Notes: a model not told the origin generated them from the sequence alone. A stretch of DNA of 64,000 nt from Oscillospiraceae bacterium (GCA_910574995.1 CAJTCS010000001.1:186001-250000), one strand, 5' to 3'. Counted from the first letter of the stretch, positions 52,322-60,578 are shown. Numbers and translations are program-made.

Positions 52322-52351
52322 TTGACGGGGGGCTTCCTCCCATGCTATAGT
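52322..52351 (+). promoter_or_regulatory. Sigma-A-like promoter for aldose epimerase gene
   Basis: TTGACG (52322-52327), 18 bp, TATAGT (52346-52351). Confidence 0.7.
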
Positions 52352-52409
52352 ATTCTTACTGGACGGGTTTTATAGATGTTTTTTAGCAAATGAAAAGGCG
52401 GTGTATCCC

Positions 52410-53285
52410 ATGTCCCTTTATACGATCCAAAACAGCTGCTTTTGTGCCCAGGTAGACCCATGGGGCGCGCAGCTGGTGTCCCTTACCTCCCAGGGCAAAG
52501 AGCTTCTCTGGACAGGCGACCCCGTTTACTGGAAAGAGCATGCCCCGGTGCTGTTCCCCATTGTGGGGGCCCTGCGGAAGGGCCGTGCCCGCATTGGCGG
52601 CCAGTGGTATGAAATGGGCCGCCACGGCTTTGCCAAGGGCAGCCGCTTCACCTTAGACGGGCAGACAGACCGGTCCGTTTCCCTTACCTTGCGGGCGGAC
52701 GAAGCCAGCAAGCGGCAGTACCCCTTCGATTTTACCCTTACGGTCTCCTATGGCTTGCAGGAAGACGGTATCCGTACGGCTTTCACCGTGGCTAACGCTG
52801 GCAGCGTACCTATGCCCTTTGCCATTGGCGGGCACCCGGGCTTCAACATCCCTTTGGAGGAGGGGGCCGCTTTTGAGGATTACGTCATCCAGTTCGAGCA
52901 GCCTGAAAACCAGGTGTGCCCCACCGTACATATGGATACCGGCCTTTTGGACTATGAGCAATCGGGCTTCCGGCTGGAAGGCCGGGAGATCCCCTTGCGG
53001 CACAGTTTGTTCTACCAGGACGCGCTGGTTTTTAGCGGCCTGCGTTCCCACTGTGTGCGTATCTGGAACCCCAACAGCGGCAAAGGCGTGGAAATGGATT
53101 TTACCGGTTTCCCCATGCTGGGTATCTGGTCGGCCCCGAATGACGGCCCCTATGTGTGCCTAGAGCCTTGGACGGGCTGCGCCACCCTTACCACCGAAGG
53201 GGACGACCTTGAAGCAAAGCGGGGCATGGCCGTTTTGCGGCCAGGGCAGCAGGCCCGGCACAGCTTTATGGTAAAAATCCTGTAG
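52410..53285 (+). CDS. Aldose 1-epimerase family protein
   Basis: This 291-aa galactose mutarotase-like beta-sandwich belongs to the bacterial LacX/YeaD-like subgroup. It shows YWKEHAPVLFPIVGALRKG (about 45), MGRHGFAKGSRF (about 70), and IGGHPGFNIPL (His near 145), with EPWTGCATL near the C-terminus. It probably interconverts sugar anomers in the cytoplasm. ATG 52410 follows AAAGGCGGTGTATCCC. Confidence 0.9.
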   Translation: MSLYTIQNSCFCAQVDPWGAQLVSLTSQGKELLWTGDPVYWKEHAPVLFPIVGALRKGRARIGGQWYEMGRHGFAKGSRFTLDGQTDRSVSLTLRADEASKRQYPFDFTLTVSYGLQEDGIRTAFTVANAGSVPMPFAIGGHPGFNIPLEEGAAFEDYVIQFEQPENQVCPTVHMDTGLLDYEQSGFRLEGREIPLRHSLFYQDALVFSGLRSHCVRIWNPNSGKGVEMDFTGFPMLGIWSAPNDGPYVCLEPWTGCATLTTEGDDLEAKRGMAVLRPGQQARHSFMVKIL

Positions 53286-53358
53286 GGCCCTTTCAGAGGG
53301 GCCCGCAGGGGAAGGGCCTTACAGGGCGCTATCCCCCTCCCGCAGAATGTTTTGCCTC

Positions 53359-53387
53359 TTGCATCCTTGCCAGGAATGGGCTATAAT
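53359..53387 (+). promoter_or_regulatory. Sigma-A promoter for sigma-like HTH gene
   Basis: TTGCAT (53359-53364), 17 bp, TATAAT (53382-53387). This implies that translation starts downstream of about 53395. Confidence 0.75.
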
Positions 53388-53456
53388 GAAAGCAAGAACG
53401 TCTGTTCGTATAAGGGGGGGATCCAAACGCGCACAGAGAAGGTGAGCTTTGACCAC

Positions 53457-53741
53457 ATGCAGCGGCTGGTGGGCCTGGACGGGGAGGCCCTGGAAAACAG
53501 CGGCTGCCAAAGGGGGACGGCACAGGCGGTACAGGTGCTGCGGGCTGCCATGGAAGGGGAATTGACTTCCCGCCAGCGGGAATGTGTGGAACTGTATTTT
53601 TTCCAGGGGATGACTATGGAACAGGCGGGCCGGGCCCTGGGCATTGGGAAGGGCACCGTATGCAGGCATTTACAGAAAGCCCAGCACAGGCTGGGGAAAA
53701 TACTGGGGTATACGGGGATGCTGCCTAACGGGCGGCCTTAG
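53457..53741 (+). CDS. Sigma-70 region 4-like HTH protein
   Basis: This small DNA-binding protein (94 aa) has a sigma-70 region 4 type helix-turn-helix: LTSRQRECVELYFFQGMTME followed by ALGIGKGTVCRHLQKA (about 30-75). It lacks region 2, so it cannot be a full sigma factor; similar proteins occur as phage or accessory regulators. The start is uncertain: ATG 53457 has AAGGTGAG 10 nt upstream, GTG 53442 is an alternative. Its 3' end overlaps the convergent GrpB gene by 17 nt. Confidence 0.7.
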   Translation: MQRLVGLDGEALENSGCQRGTAQAVQVLRAAMEGELTSRQRECVELYFFQGMTMEQAGRALGIGKGTVCRHLQKAQHRLGKILGYTGMLPNGRP

Positions 53742-54270
53742 CCAGCGCCATGACACGCCCTACGAACGGGGACTTAGCGTTTGTATAGCCGTCCCGGTCG
53801 TGCTCGTAGGGCTTCCAAAGGGAGAGCTTCAGCCGCTCGTATTCTTTTGCGGTATCGGGGTGGGCTAGAAGGTAATCCCGGAAGAGGAGTTCATCCCAGT
53901 CCCCCTCCAGGCGCAGGTGCAGGTGGAATACCCGCTGGGCAAAGCCTTGGGGCGTATAGCCTTTGTTCAAGGAGACCCGCGCGGGGGCTTGGTTCATGCA
54001 CAGCCAGCCCTGGGCCGTGAGGGCGTCCCGCAGGGGAGGCAGCCCTATTTGACGGGGGGCCACTGCCAAAATGTCTATGATGGGCTTGGCCCAGATGCCG
54101 GGGACGGCGGTGCTGCCGATATGGTGTAGGGTACATAGGGGCAAAAGGGGCCCCAGCGCGGCGGCCTCTTCCCTATACCACTGGGCCCAGCAGGCCTGGT
54201 GGGGCGTAAGGGTGATGGGGAACAGCTGCCACAGCTCTTCCAGGGTCATCTCCGCCAATTTTTTCTCCAT
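53725..54270 (-). CDS. GrpB family protein (UPF0157)
   Basis: This 181-aa protein of the GrpB nucleotidyltransferase-like family has LHHIGSTAVPGIWAKPIIDILA (about 60-80), the hallmark GSTAVPG...KPIID motif, and FAQRVFHLHL. Members are predicted minimal nucleotidyltransferases; some are fused to CoaE. ATG 54270 follows AAGGAGGCTTTTATA. The 3' end overlaps the convergent sigma-like gene. Confidence 0.9.
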   Translation of the reverse strand: MEKKLAEMTLEELWQLFPITLTPHQACWAQWYREEAAALGPLLPLCTLHHIGSTAVPGIWAKPIIDILAVAPRQIGLPPLRDALTAQGWLCMNQAPARVSLNKGYTPQGFAQRVFHLHLRLEGDWDELLFRDYLLAHPDTAKEYERLKLSLWKPYEHDRDGYTNAKSPFVGRVMALAKAAR

Positions 54271-54330
54271 TATAAAAGCCTCCTTGGGCGGCAATATATG
54301 GTACAAGAAACACACGGGAGGGCGCGGGGC

Positions 54331-55152
54331 ATGGACGATATACTACAGTACAATACAGGCCGGGGAAGCCTGGAAAAGCTAGGGCATGTGAAAATGTTCG
54401 TGCTGGATATGGACGGCACGATCTACCTGGGGGACAGGCTGTTCCCTTTTACCCGGGGATTCCTGGACAAGGTACAGGCCACCGGGCGGGGCTTCTGCTT
54501 TTTCACCAACAACAGCTCGAAAAACCGGGAGGCTTACCTGGAAAAGCTGGGGCGCATGGGCATACAAATATGGCCTGAGCAGATGCTTATTTCCAACGGG
54601 GTGATATTAAACTGGCTGGGACAGCACCGCCCCGGGGAAAGCTGCTATCTGGTGGGCACACCGGCGTTGGCGGCGGATTTCCAGGCGGCGGGGGTGCCGC
54701 TTACCGACGAAGACCCCGACTATGTCGTGCTGGGCTTTGACACCACCTTGACTTATGAAAAGCTGTGCAGGGCCTGCCATTTTGTGCGGGCGGGCAAGGC
54801 CATCTACGGGGTGAATCCAGACTGGAACTGCCCGGTGGAGGAAGGCTTTATCCCAGACTGCGGGTCTATGGCGGCGCTGGTCAAGGCCTCTACGGGGGTG
54901 CAGTGCGAATTTTTTGGGAAGCCTTCCCCCCATACGCTGGCCTATATGCTGGAAAAAACCGGCTGCCAGCCCGAAGAGCTGGCAGTGGTGGGGGACCGTT
55001 TGTATACGGATATCGCCGTGGCCGCCGGGACAGGGGCCACCTCCATCCTGGTGATGAGCGGCGAGACCACCCCCGCTATGCTGGCGGGAAGCAGCATCCA
55101 GCCAGACCTGGTGTTCCAGGACCTGGGGCAGCTGGCCGGGTGCCTGGGATGA
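54331..55152 (+). CDS. HAD-IIA family hydrolase, NagD-like
   Basis: This 273-aa phosphatase has motif I LDMDGTIYLGDRLF (Asp near 30), FTNNSSKNREAYL (motif II near 62), a C2 cap domain, FFGKPSPHTLAYMLE (Lys near 198) and VVGDRLYTDIAVAAG (motif IV near 225), the NagD/p-nitrophenylphosphatase layout. It may act on UMP, sugar phosphates or glycerol phosphates. ATG 54331 follows GGGAGGGCGCGGGGC. Its stop lies 4 nt from the convergent proC stop. Confidence 0.92.
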   Translation: MDDILQYNTGRGSLEKLGHVKMFVLDMDGTIYLGDRLFPFTRGFLDKVQATGRGFCFFTNNSSKNREAYLEKLGRMGIQIWPEQMLISNGVILNWLGQHRPGESCYLVGTPALAADFQAAGVPLTDEDPDYVVLGFDTTLTYEKLCRACHFVRAGKAIYGVNPDWNCPVEEGFIPDCGSMAALVKASTGVQCEFFGKPSPHTLAYMLEKTGCQPEELAVVGDRLYTDIAVAAGTGATSILVMSGETTPAMLAGSSIQPDLVFQDLGQLAGCLG

Positions 55153-55156
55153 CACC

Positions 55157-55951
55157 TTACATGCGGCGGGATTTCTCGCCGCATGCCTGCATGGCCTGCA
55201 TCAGGCTGGCCCGGAAACCAGTGCGCTCCAGCACCTGTACAGCCTCTATGGTGGTGCCCCCAGGGGAGCAGACCATGTCCTTCAGCTGGGCCGGGTGCTG
55301 GCCGGTCTCCAGCACCATTTTGGCGCTGCCCAGCACCGCCTGGGCGGCAAAGGTATAGGCCTGTTGGCGGGGCATGCCCTGGGCCACGGCGGCGTCGGCC
55401 ATGGCCTCCAGCATCAGGAACACATAGGCTGGGGCGCTGCCGCTGACCGAGACGACGGCGTCCATCAGGTGCTCGGGGACGGGCTCGGCGCGGCCAAAGC
55501 TGCCCAGTAGGTCCAGGGCCAGCCGCTGCTGTTCTGGGGGGACGTTCTCGTTTGGGCACAGGGCGGTAATGCCCTCCCCTACCATAGCGGGGGTGTTGGG
55601 CATGGCCCGGACCAGACGCACTGGCTTGCCAAAGCACCCCTCCAGCCAGGAAAGGGTCTTGCCCGGGGCAATGGAAACCACCAGCTGCCCACAGGGGCAG
55701 ACGTCCCGTATCTCCTGGATGACCGTTTCGTACAGCTGCGGCTTGACGGCCAGTACCAGCACCTGGGCCCAGGCGGCCACGGCCTGGTTACCGCCGGGGT
55801 CCCCTACGCCAAAGGCCTTTTGGAAAGCCGATACCGCCTGGGGGGAAATATCTGTTACGCGTACCTCATCCGGGGTACAAAGGCCGGTTTTCAATATGCC
55901 GCCTAACATAGCCCTCGCCATGTTGCCGCAGCCAATAAAACCCAATTGCAT
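55157..55951 (-). CDS. proC: Pyrroline-5-carboxylate reductase
   Basis: This 264-aa NAD(P)H enzyme makes proline from pyrroline-5-carboxylate. The N-terminal Rossmann motif QLGFIGCGNMARAMLGG, VRAMPNTPAMVGEGITAL (about 112) and the C-terminal VCSPGGTTIEAVQVLE (about 228) are family signatures. ATG 55951 follows GAAAGGAGCGCAACAGC. Confidence 0.96.
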   Translation of the reverse strand: MQLGFIGCGNMARAMLGGILKTGLCTPDEVRVTDISPQAVSAFQKAFGVGDPGGNQAVAAWAQVLVLAVKPQLYETVIQEIRDVCPCGQLVVSIAPGKTLSWLEGCFGKPVRLVRAMPNTPAMVGEGITALCPNENVPPEQQRLALDLLGSFGRAEPVPEHLMDAVVSVSGSAPAYVFLMLEAMADAAVAQGMPRQQAYTFAAQAVLGSAKMVLETGQHPAQLKDMVCSPGGTTIEAVQVLERTGFRASLMQAMQACGEKSRRM

Positions 55952-55975
55952 GCTGTTGCGCTCCTTTCCTGTTTG

Positions 55976-56014
55976 AAAGCCTGTTTGAAAACCCCCGGTT
56001 TTCAAACAGGCTTT
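55976..56014. terminator. Perfect 18-bp palindromic stem-loop
   Basis: AAAGCCTGTTTGAAAACC and its exact complement enclose a 3-nt loop between the GlpA-like gene and proC, both on the minus strand. It can end the GlpA-like transcript. Its CTGTTTGAAAA core resembles the MITE terminal repeat. Confidence 0.8.
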
Positions 56015-56021
56015 GTATTTC

Positions 56022-57446
56022 TCAGCGTGTTTTTTCCCATACGATGTGGGAGCCGGGCCCGTTCTTGCGGACGTCTGCCAGGTCCCAAGAGAGCTCTTGA
56101 GCCAGCAGTTCCATCACCCGTGGGGAACAGAAGCCGCTTTGGCAGCGCCCCATGCCGGCCCGGGTGCGGCGCTTCACGCCGTCCAGGGTGCGGGCCCCCA
56201 ATATGCCATGGATAGCGTCTACAATCTCCCCTTCCGATACCTCCTCGCACCGGCAGATGATATTGCCGTAGGCAGGGTTTTCCCGTATCCTGGCGGCACG
56301 CTCTTGGGGGGGCAGCTGGTTGATATGGGGCACGCCCCGGCGGGTGGGGTCGAAATCCGTTTTTATGGGCAGGGAAAGCTTATCCGCCACCAGCCCGGCG
56401 ATGTACGCGCCGATGGCCGGGGCGCTGGAAAGCCCGGGGGATTCGATGCCGGCCGCGTCGAAGAAGCCTTCAGCCGATTCCCCCAGCCGGAAGTCGTCCC
56501 CATCCTCATGGGCCCGCAGGCCGGTAAAGGAGGTGATGACCTGGCGCAGGGGCACGTCCCGTACCCCCAGGCCGGCTTTTTCCTGCAGGTCTGCCAAGCC
56601 CTGGGCCGTGGTACCGGTGTTTTCCTTATCGTCTATGTCCTCCGCCGTAGGGCCTACCAGCAGGTTGCCATGCACGGTGGGGGACACCAGCACGCCCTTG
56701 CCCAGCTTGCCGGGCAGCTGGAAGATAGTGCGGCCCACATGGCCCCCGGCCGTTTTGTCCAGCAGGCAATACTCGCCCTTGCGCGGCGTGATGTGCAGCT
56801 TGTCCCCGCACACCTGGTTGTGGAATATATCTGCATACACCCCGGCGGCGTTCACCACGGCCCGTGCTGCAATGCTGCCTGCGGCGGTGTGGAGCATCCA
56901 GCCGTCCCCTGTTTTTTCAATCTGCTCCACCTGGGTATCGAACCGGAAGGATACGCCGTTTTTGGCGGCGTTTTCGGCCAGGCCCAGGGTCAGCTCGAAG
57001 GGGCAGACTATGGCGGAGGTTTCCGCCAGCAAGGCGGCGCACACCTGGGGGGACAGGTTGGGCTCTAGGGCCCGGGCTTCGTCCCCCGTGAGGATGCGCA
57101 GGCCCTGTACGCCGTTTTCAACGCCACGATCGTATAGTTCCTGCAACTGGGCCCGGCCGGCCTCCTCCAGGCAGAGTACGAAAGCCCCTACCTGTTTATA
57201 GGGTACGTCCAGCTGGCTGGCCAGCTGCCCCATCATCTGGCTGCCCTGGACGTTCATTTTGGCTTTCATGGTGCCGGGCTCTGCGTCGAACCCCGCATGG
57301 ACAATGGCGGAATTGGCCTTGCTTGTGCCTTCGCACACATCAGAGGCCCGCTCTACCACTAAAAACGTCCCCTGCCGCCGGGAAAGCTCCCGGGCGATGG
57401 CGCTGCCGGTCACCCCCGCGCCTATTACAACTGCGTCGTATATCAT
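56022..57446 (-). CDS. GlpA-like FAD-dependent glycerol-3-phosphate dehydrogenase with BFD-type [2Fe-2S] domain
   Basis: This 474-aa flavoenzyme has an N-terminal FAD fold (DAVVIGAGVTGSAIARELSR), a DAO domain with KANSAIVHAGFDAEPGTMKA and ITSFTGLRAHEDGDDF, and a C-terminal BFD-like [2Fe-2S] domain (about 395-474) with IICRCEEVSEGEIV and GMGRCQSGFCSPRV. It is the usual first gene of the glycerol-3-phosphate dehydrogenase-like module whose other two parts are at 12993-14649. ATG 57446 follows AGAGAGGCAAAGCATT. L-2-hydroxyglutarate oxidase-like activity is an alternative. Confidence 0.88.
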   Translation of the reverse strand: MIYDAVVIGAGVTGSAIARELSRRQGTFLVVERASDVCEGTSKANSAIVHAGFDAEPGTMKAKMNVQGSQMMGQLASQLDVPYKQVGAFVLCLEEAGRAQLQELYDRGVENGVQGLRILTGDEARALEPNLSPQVCAALLAETSAIVCPFELTLGLAENAAKNGVSFRFDTQVEQIEKTGDGWMLHTAAGSIAARAVVNAAGVYADIFHNQVCGDKLHITPRKGEYCLLDKTAGGHVGRTIFQLPGKLGKGVLVSPTVHGNLLVGPTAEDIDDKENTGTTAQGLADLQEKAGLGVRDVPLRQVITSFTGLRAHEDGDDFRLGESAEGFFDAAGIESPGLSSAPAIGAYIAGLVADKLSLPIKTDFDPTRRGVPHINQLPPQERAARIRENPAYGNIICRCEEVSEGEIVDAIHGILGARTLDGVKRRTRAGMGRCQSGFCSPRVMELLAQELSWDLADVRKNGPGSHIVWEKTR

Positions 57447-57534
57447 AATGCTTTGCCTCTCTCTCTTTATCGTGGTACCGGTCCCCGTTCCCCTGCCCTG
57501 GGCCTTGGGCGGGCCTTTCCCCATAAGTGCTTAT

Positions 57535-57563
57535 AGCATACCACAAAAGGCGCCTCCCTGCAA
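57535..57563 (-). promoter_or_regulatory. Promoter of GlpA-like gene
   Basis: On the minus strand, TTGCAG (57563-57558), 17 bp, TATGCT (57540-57535). Confidence 0.68.
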
Positions 57564-57570
57564 GGCCAAA

Positions 57571-57725
57571 CTGCTTTTGGGGAGTGTCCAACCACGCGTT
57601 TTATGCCTCCGGCGGTTTAGGGGCTTTGCCCCTAAATACCCCCCACCTTTGAAAAGCTGGAGGAAACTTTTGTGTTTTTTCATTTTTTAAAATACTCGCT
57701 TTGGACATTCCCCTGCTTTTGGGGA
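57571..57725. repeat. Inverted-repeat element flanked by 13-bp direct repeats
   Basis: Direct repeats CTGCTTTTGGGGA (57571-57583 and 57713-57725) flank 129 bp whose ends form an inverted repeat (GGGGAGTGTCCAA / TTGGACATTCCCC, 12 of 13 matching). Inside are the hairpin TTTAGGGGC/GCCCCTAAA and an AT-rich tract. It looks like a small non-coding repetitive element. It lies in the 500-nt gap upstream of the GlpA-like gene; the rest of that gap (57726-57944) holds no gene I can support. Confidence 0.65.
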
Positions 57726-57944
57726 AGCGCGCCTACACAGGCCCCAGGCGGCTATATTCTACCGTGTCCCCCTGGGAGAGGTAAAATTTTACAGGACATT
57801 TTCTGTCCCGCCCATCCTTTTAGATATGCCCAACCTTTATAGCGGGGCGCATATTCCGGCCCCGCCGCCGGAAAAATACAGTGGGTGCATTTGAAGACAG
57901 TATTTGCCCCATCCACATGGAAAAAACAGGAAGGGAGAAACGCC

Positions 57945-58148
57945 ATGCCAGGGAAGAGGAAAATCGACTATCACGAGCACGACGATTTGCCGGAAGGGGA
58001 TTTCCCCGCTATCTCCAACGTGGCTTCAGCCAACGAGTGTACCGGGCTGATGTATGCCGCGCCGACAGACCGGGGCCAGCTGGAATCGTATCAGGAACTG
58101 TCCAGCCTGGAGATCCCTAAGGCCGGGGCCCGCCGCAAGGGCAAATGA
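57945..58148 (+). CDS. Small conserved-type clostridial protein, 67 aa
   Basis: This 67-aa soluble protein (MPGKRKIDYHEHDDLPEGDF start, GARRKGK end) is rich in acidic residues in the first half and basic at the end. The segment ASANECTGLMYAAP followed by ESYQEL recalls small clostridial proteins of unknown function with an 'ATGL' motif, but this is from memory and not certain. ATG 57945 follows GGGAGAAACGCC. A palindromic stem follows. Confidence 0.65.
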   Translation: MPGKRKIDYHEHDDLPEGDFPAISNVASANECTGLMYAAPTDRGQLESYQELSSLEIPKAGARRKGK

Positions 58149-58183
58149 CGGTACGGCCTGCCGGGCACGCTGGCAGGCCGTAC
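58148..58183. repeat. Palindromic stem after 67-aa gene
   Basis: GTACGGCCTGCC and GGCAGGCCGTAC (12 bp) with a 9-nt loop and no T-run. Terminator function uncertain. Confidence 0.65.
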
Positions 58184-58335
58184 ATACGGGGCGCGCCCAA
58201 TGTTTACACTGTGTTCAACAAATGGGGCGGGGAATGCGGTAGAATATGGGATAGTGGGGAAATCTTAAAAGAAAGGGACGGCAAGGCAGGCTTCCCTCCG
58301 CTGTTTGCGCAGGCCTGCGCCGTGGGGGACCTTCC

Positions 58336-59244
58336 ATGTTCGGCTATGTCCGCCCCTACCATTCCCAGCTGCTGGTACAGGAATATCAGCAATATAAGGC
58401 GGTGTACTGCCAGCTGTGCCGCTGCCTGGGGGAAGAATACGGCTGGCTGGCCCGGTTTTCCCTCAGCTATGACTGCACCTTTTACGCCATGCTGTCCCTG
58501 TCCGTGTCCGGCGCCCGGTTACAAGAGAGCAAGGGCCTGTGCGCGATGAATCCATTGAAACGCTGTATCTATTTGCGGGCGGACGGGGAAAGCTATCAAA
58601 AGGCCAGCGCCCTTACGGTGCTGCTTACGTATCACAAGCTGCGGGACGACGTCCAGGACGACGGCTTTTGGAAAAGCCTGGGCAAGCGCCTGTTGCTCCC
58701 CTTTGCCGCCCGGAAGGCCCGCAAGGCGGCCGGCCGGTACCCCTTCTTGGCGCGGGCGGCGGAAAAGGCCATGGCGGGCCAGCGGGAGGCGGAACAGTCC
58801 CAGGCGGGGCTGGATCCCTGCGCCGAGCCTACCGCCCGGCTGTTGGCAGACGTCTTCCAAGAGCTGGCCGGGTGCGACAAAGGGCAGGCCACGGTGTTAG
58901 AACGATTTGGGTATTTCCTGGGCAGGTGGGTATACCTGATGGACGCGGCGGACGATTTGCAGGAGGACCTGCGCACAGGGGCTTTCAACCCCTTCATCCG
59001 GCGGCTGGGGCTGGAAGGGGAAAGGGGGTTGGACCCAGCCAGGCGCAGCCAGACGGACCAGGCCTGCAACGCCGTGCTGAACGCCACCGCCGCCCAGATG
59101 CTTTTGCCGCTGAACTTGCTGAAGCTGGGGGATTTTGGGCCCATCATTGAAAATGTGGTGCGCAAAGGCCTGCCAGAGCTGCAAAGGGAGATCCTTTTCC
59201 TGCACATCCGGGAGAAGCCCCCCAGGGAGATGGGGGACCTATAA
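58336..59244 (+). CDS. DUF5685 family protein
   Basis: This 302-aa all-helical soluble protein begins MFGYVRPYHSQLLVQEYQQY and has CQLCRCLGEEYG (Cys pair near 28), LLTYHKLRDDVQDDGFWKS (about 95) and YLMDAADDLQEDLRTG (about 200), typical of DUF5685. The two Asp-rich helices resemble the metal-binding motifs of polyprenyl synthases, so an isoprenoid-related fold is possible but unproven. It is followed by a DnaJ-like gene and a membrane protein gene on the same strand, 67 and 40 nt apart, as in many Clostridia. Confidence 0.85.
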   Translation: MFGYVRPYHSQLLVQEYQQYKAVYCQLCRCLGEEYGWLARFSLSYDCTFYAMLSLSVSGARLQESKGLCAMNPLKRCIYLRADGESYQKASALTVLLTYHKLRDDVQDDGFWKSLGKRLLLPFAARKARKAAGRYPFLARAAEKAMAGQREAEQSQAGLDPCAEPTARLLADVFQELAGCDKGQATVLERFGYFLGRWVYLMDAADDLQEDLRTGAFNPFIRRLGLEGERGLDPARRSQTDQACNAVLNATAAQMLLPLNLLKLGDFGPIIENVVRKGLPELQREILFLHIREKPPREMGDL

Positions 59245-59311
59245 AAACGTTACGAGATGGGAATGGGAATGTATAAGGCGGAACCAGTCCGCAACAGAAA
59301 AGGAGATGCAC

Positions 59312-59941
59312 ATGAGCGACCCGTATAAGGCGCTGGGGGTATCCCCCTCTGCCACAGATGAGGAAATCAAAGAGGCTTACAGGGGCCTGGCCAAAAAATA
59401 CCATCCGGACCAATATGCCGACAGCCCCCTGAAAGAACTGGCCGATGAGAAAATGAAGGAAATCAACGAGGCTTACGACGCCATTACGGCCCAGCGCAAG
59501 GCAGGCGGCGGCTATGGCGGCCGGGGGGGCGGCTACAGCGCCGGGTACAACCCCGTAGGCGGGCGGCGGGATTCGGGCTTCAACGATGTGCGGAACCTGA
59601 TTATGGCAGGCCGCCTGGCAGACGCGGAACAGCTTCTCAACGGCGTGCCCGGCGAACGGCGCAACGCGGAATGGTATTTCCTGAAGGGCTCGGTCTTATA
59701 CCGCCGGGGCTGGCTGGAGGAGGCCAAGGACCATTTCTCCCGGGCCTGCCAGATGGACCCGGGCAACGGCGAATACAGCGCGGCCCTGAACCAGGCCATG
59801 AACCAGGGCTCGGGCATGTATGGGGGGTATAGCCCCAACATGGCCGCGGGGGGGTGCAACTCCTGCGACATGTGTTCCTCCCTTATCTGTGCCGACTGCT
59901 GCTGTGAATGTATGGGCGGCGACTTGATCCCCTGCTGCTGA
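59312..59941 (+). CDS. J-domain protein with TPR-like region and Cys-rich C-terminus
   Basis: This 209-aa protein has an N-terminal J domain with the HPD motif (residues 31-33), a Gly/Tyr-rich linker (about 70-95), a helical TPR-like repeat (about 105-170, WLEEAKDHFSRACQMDPGN) and a C-terminal tail of about 28 residues with 11 Cys (for example ICADCCCECMGG), suited to zinc or iron-sulfur binding or to membrane association. It would recruit an Hsp70 (DnaK, not in the window) to an unknown client. ATG 59312 has AAAAGGAG 6 nt upstream. Confidence 0.88.
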   Translation: MSDPYKALGVSPSATDEEIKEAYRGLAKKYHPDQYADSPLKELADEKMKEINEAYDAITAQRKAGGGYGGRGGGYSAGYNPVGGRRDSGFNDVRNLIMAGRLADAEQLLNGVPGERRNAEWYFLKGSVLYRRGWLEEAKDHFSRACQMDPGNGEYSAALNQAMNQGSGMYGGYSPNMAAGGCNSCDMCSSLICADCCCECMGGDLIPCC

Positions 59942-59981
59942 CAGTTTTTGGTAGTGGAGCGGGCCGCGGAAAGGAGCGGGC

Positions 59982-60521
59982 ATGAAGCAATCGATAAAGA
60001 TAGCATTTTGCGGGGTAGTGTCTGCTTTGGGTGTAGTGCTGATGCTTTTCCAGGGGATGGCGCCCATTGCCAGCATCGCGGTGCCGGCCCTGGTGGGCTG
60101 CCTGTTGATCCCCGTGGTGGCGGAGGCCGGGCTGGCTTGGGCTTTTGGGACCTATGGGGCCACGGCGGCGCTTACGTTGCTGCTGGCCCCCGACCGGGAG
60201 GCGGCGCTGATCTACCTGTTGTTTTTCGGGTACTATCCCGCGCTGTATGCGGTACTGGGGCGCATCCCCCAAAAGCCCCTGCGCTATGGGGCCAAGCTGC
60301 TGGTGTTCAACCTGGCCGCTGTGGCAGAGGCCCTGTTGGCCCTGTTCTTGCTGGGGATCCCCATAGAGTCCCTTTCGTTTTTTGGTGATTTCACCCCGGT
60401 GGTGCTGCTATTGCTGGCAAACGCGGTGTTCCTAATTTACGACTTTGCCCTGGAGGGGCTGATTGCCATGTATTTCCAGCGCCTGCACCGGCGGGTCAGC
60501 CGGATTTTAAAAGGGAAATAA
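59982..60521 (+). CDS. Integral membrane protein, ECF-S-component-like
   Basis: This 179-aa protein has about five or six hydrophobic helices (for example IAFCGVVSALGVVLMLFQGM at the N-terminus) and a basic C-terminus (RLHRRVSRILKGK). The GVVSALGVVLM start resembles S components of energy-coupling factor transporters. It is the last gene of the DUF5685-DnaJ cluster and is followed by a terminator. The ligand is unknown. ATG follows GAAAGGAGCGGGC. Confidence 0.75.
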   Translation: MKQSIKIAFCGVVSALGVVLMLFQGMAPIASIAVPALVGCLLIPVVAEAGLAWAFGTYGATAALTLLLAPDREAALIYLLFFGYYPALYAVLGRIPQKPLRYGAKLLVFNLAAVAEALLALFLLGIPIESLSFFGDFTPVVLLLLANAVFLIYDFALEGLIAMYFQRLHRRVSRILKGK

Positions 60522-60536
60522 GTATCGGGTAAAGGG

Positions 60537-60578
60537 AAGGCCGGGCGCAAACACATGCGTCCGGCCTTTGGCTTTTTA
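60537..60578. terminator. Terminator after membrane protein gene
   Basis: AAGGCCGG...CCGGCCTT with an inner GCGCA/TGCGT pairing, then GGCTTTTT. Also serves convergent nrdG in part. Confidence 0.75.
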
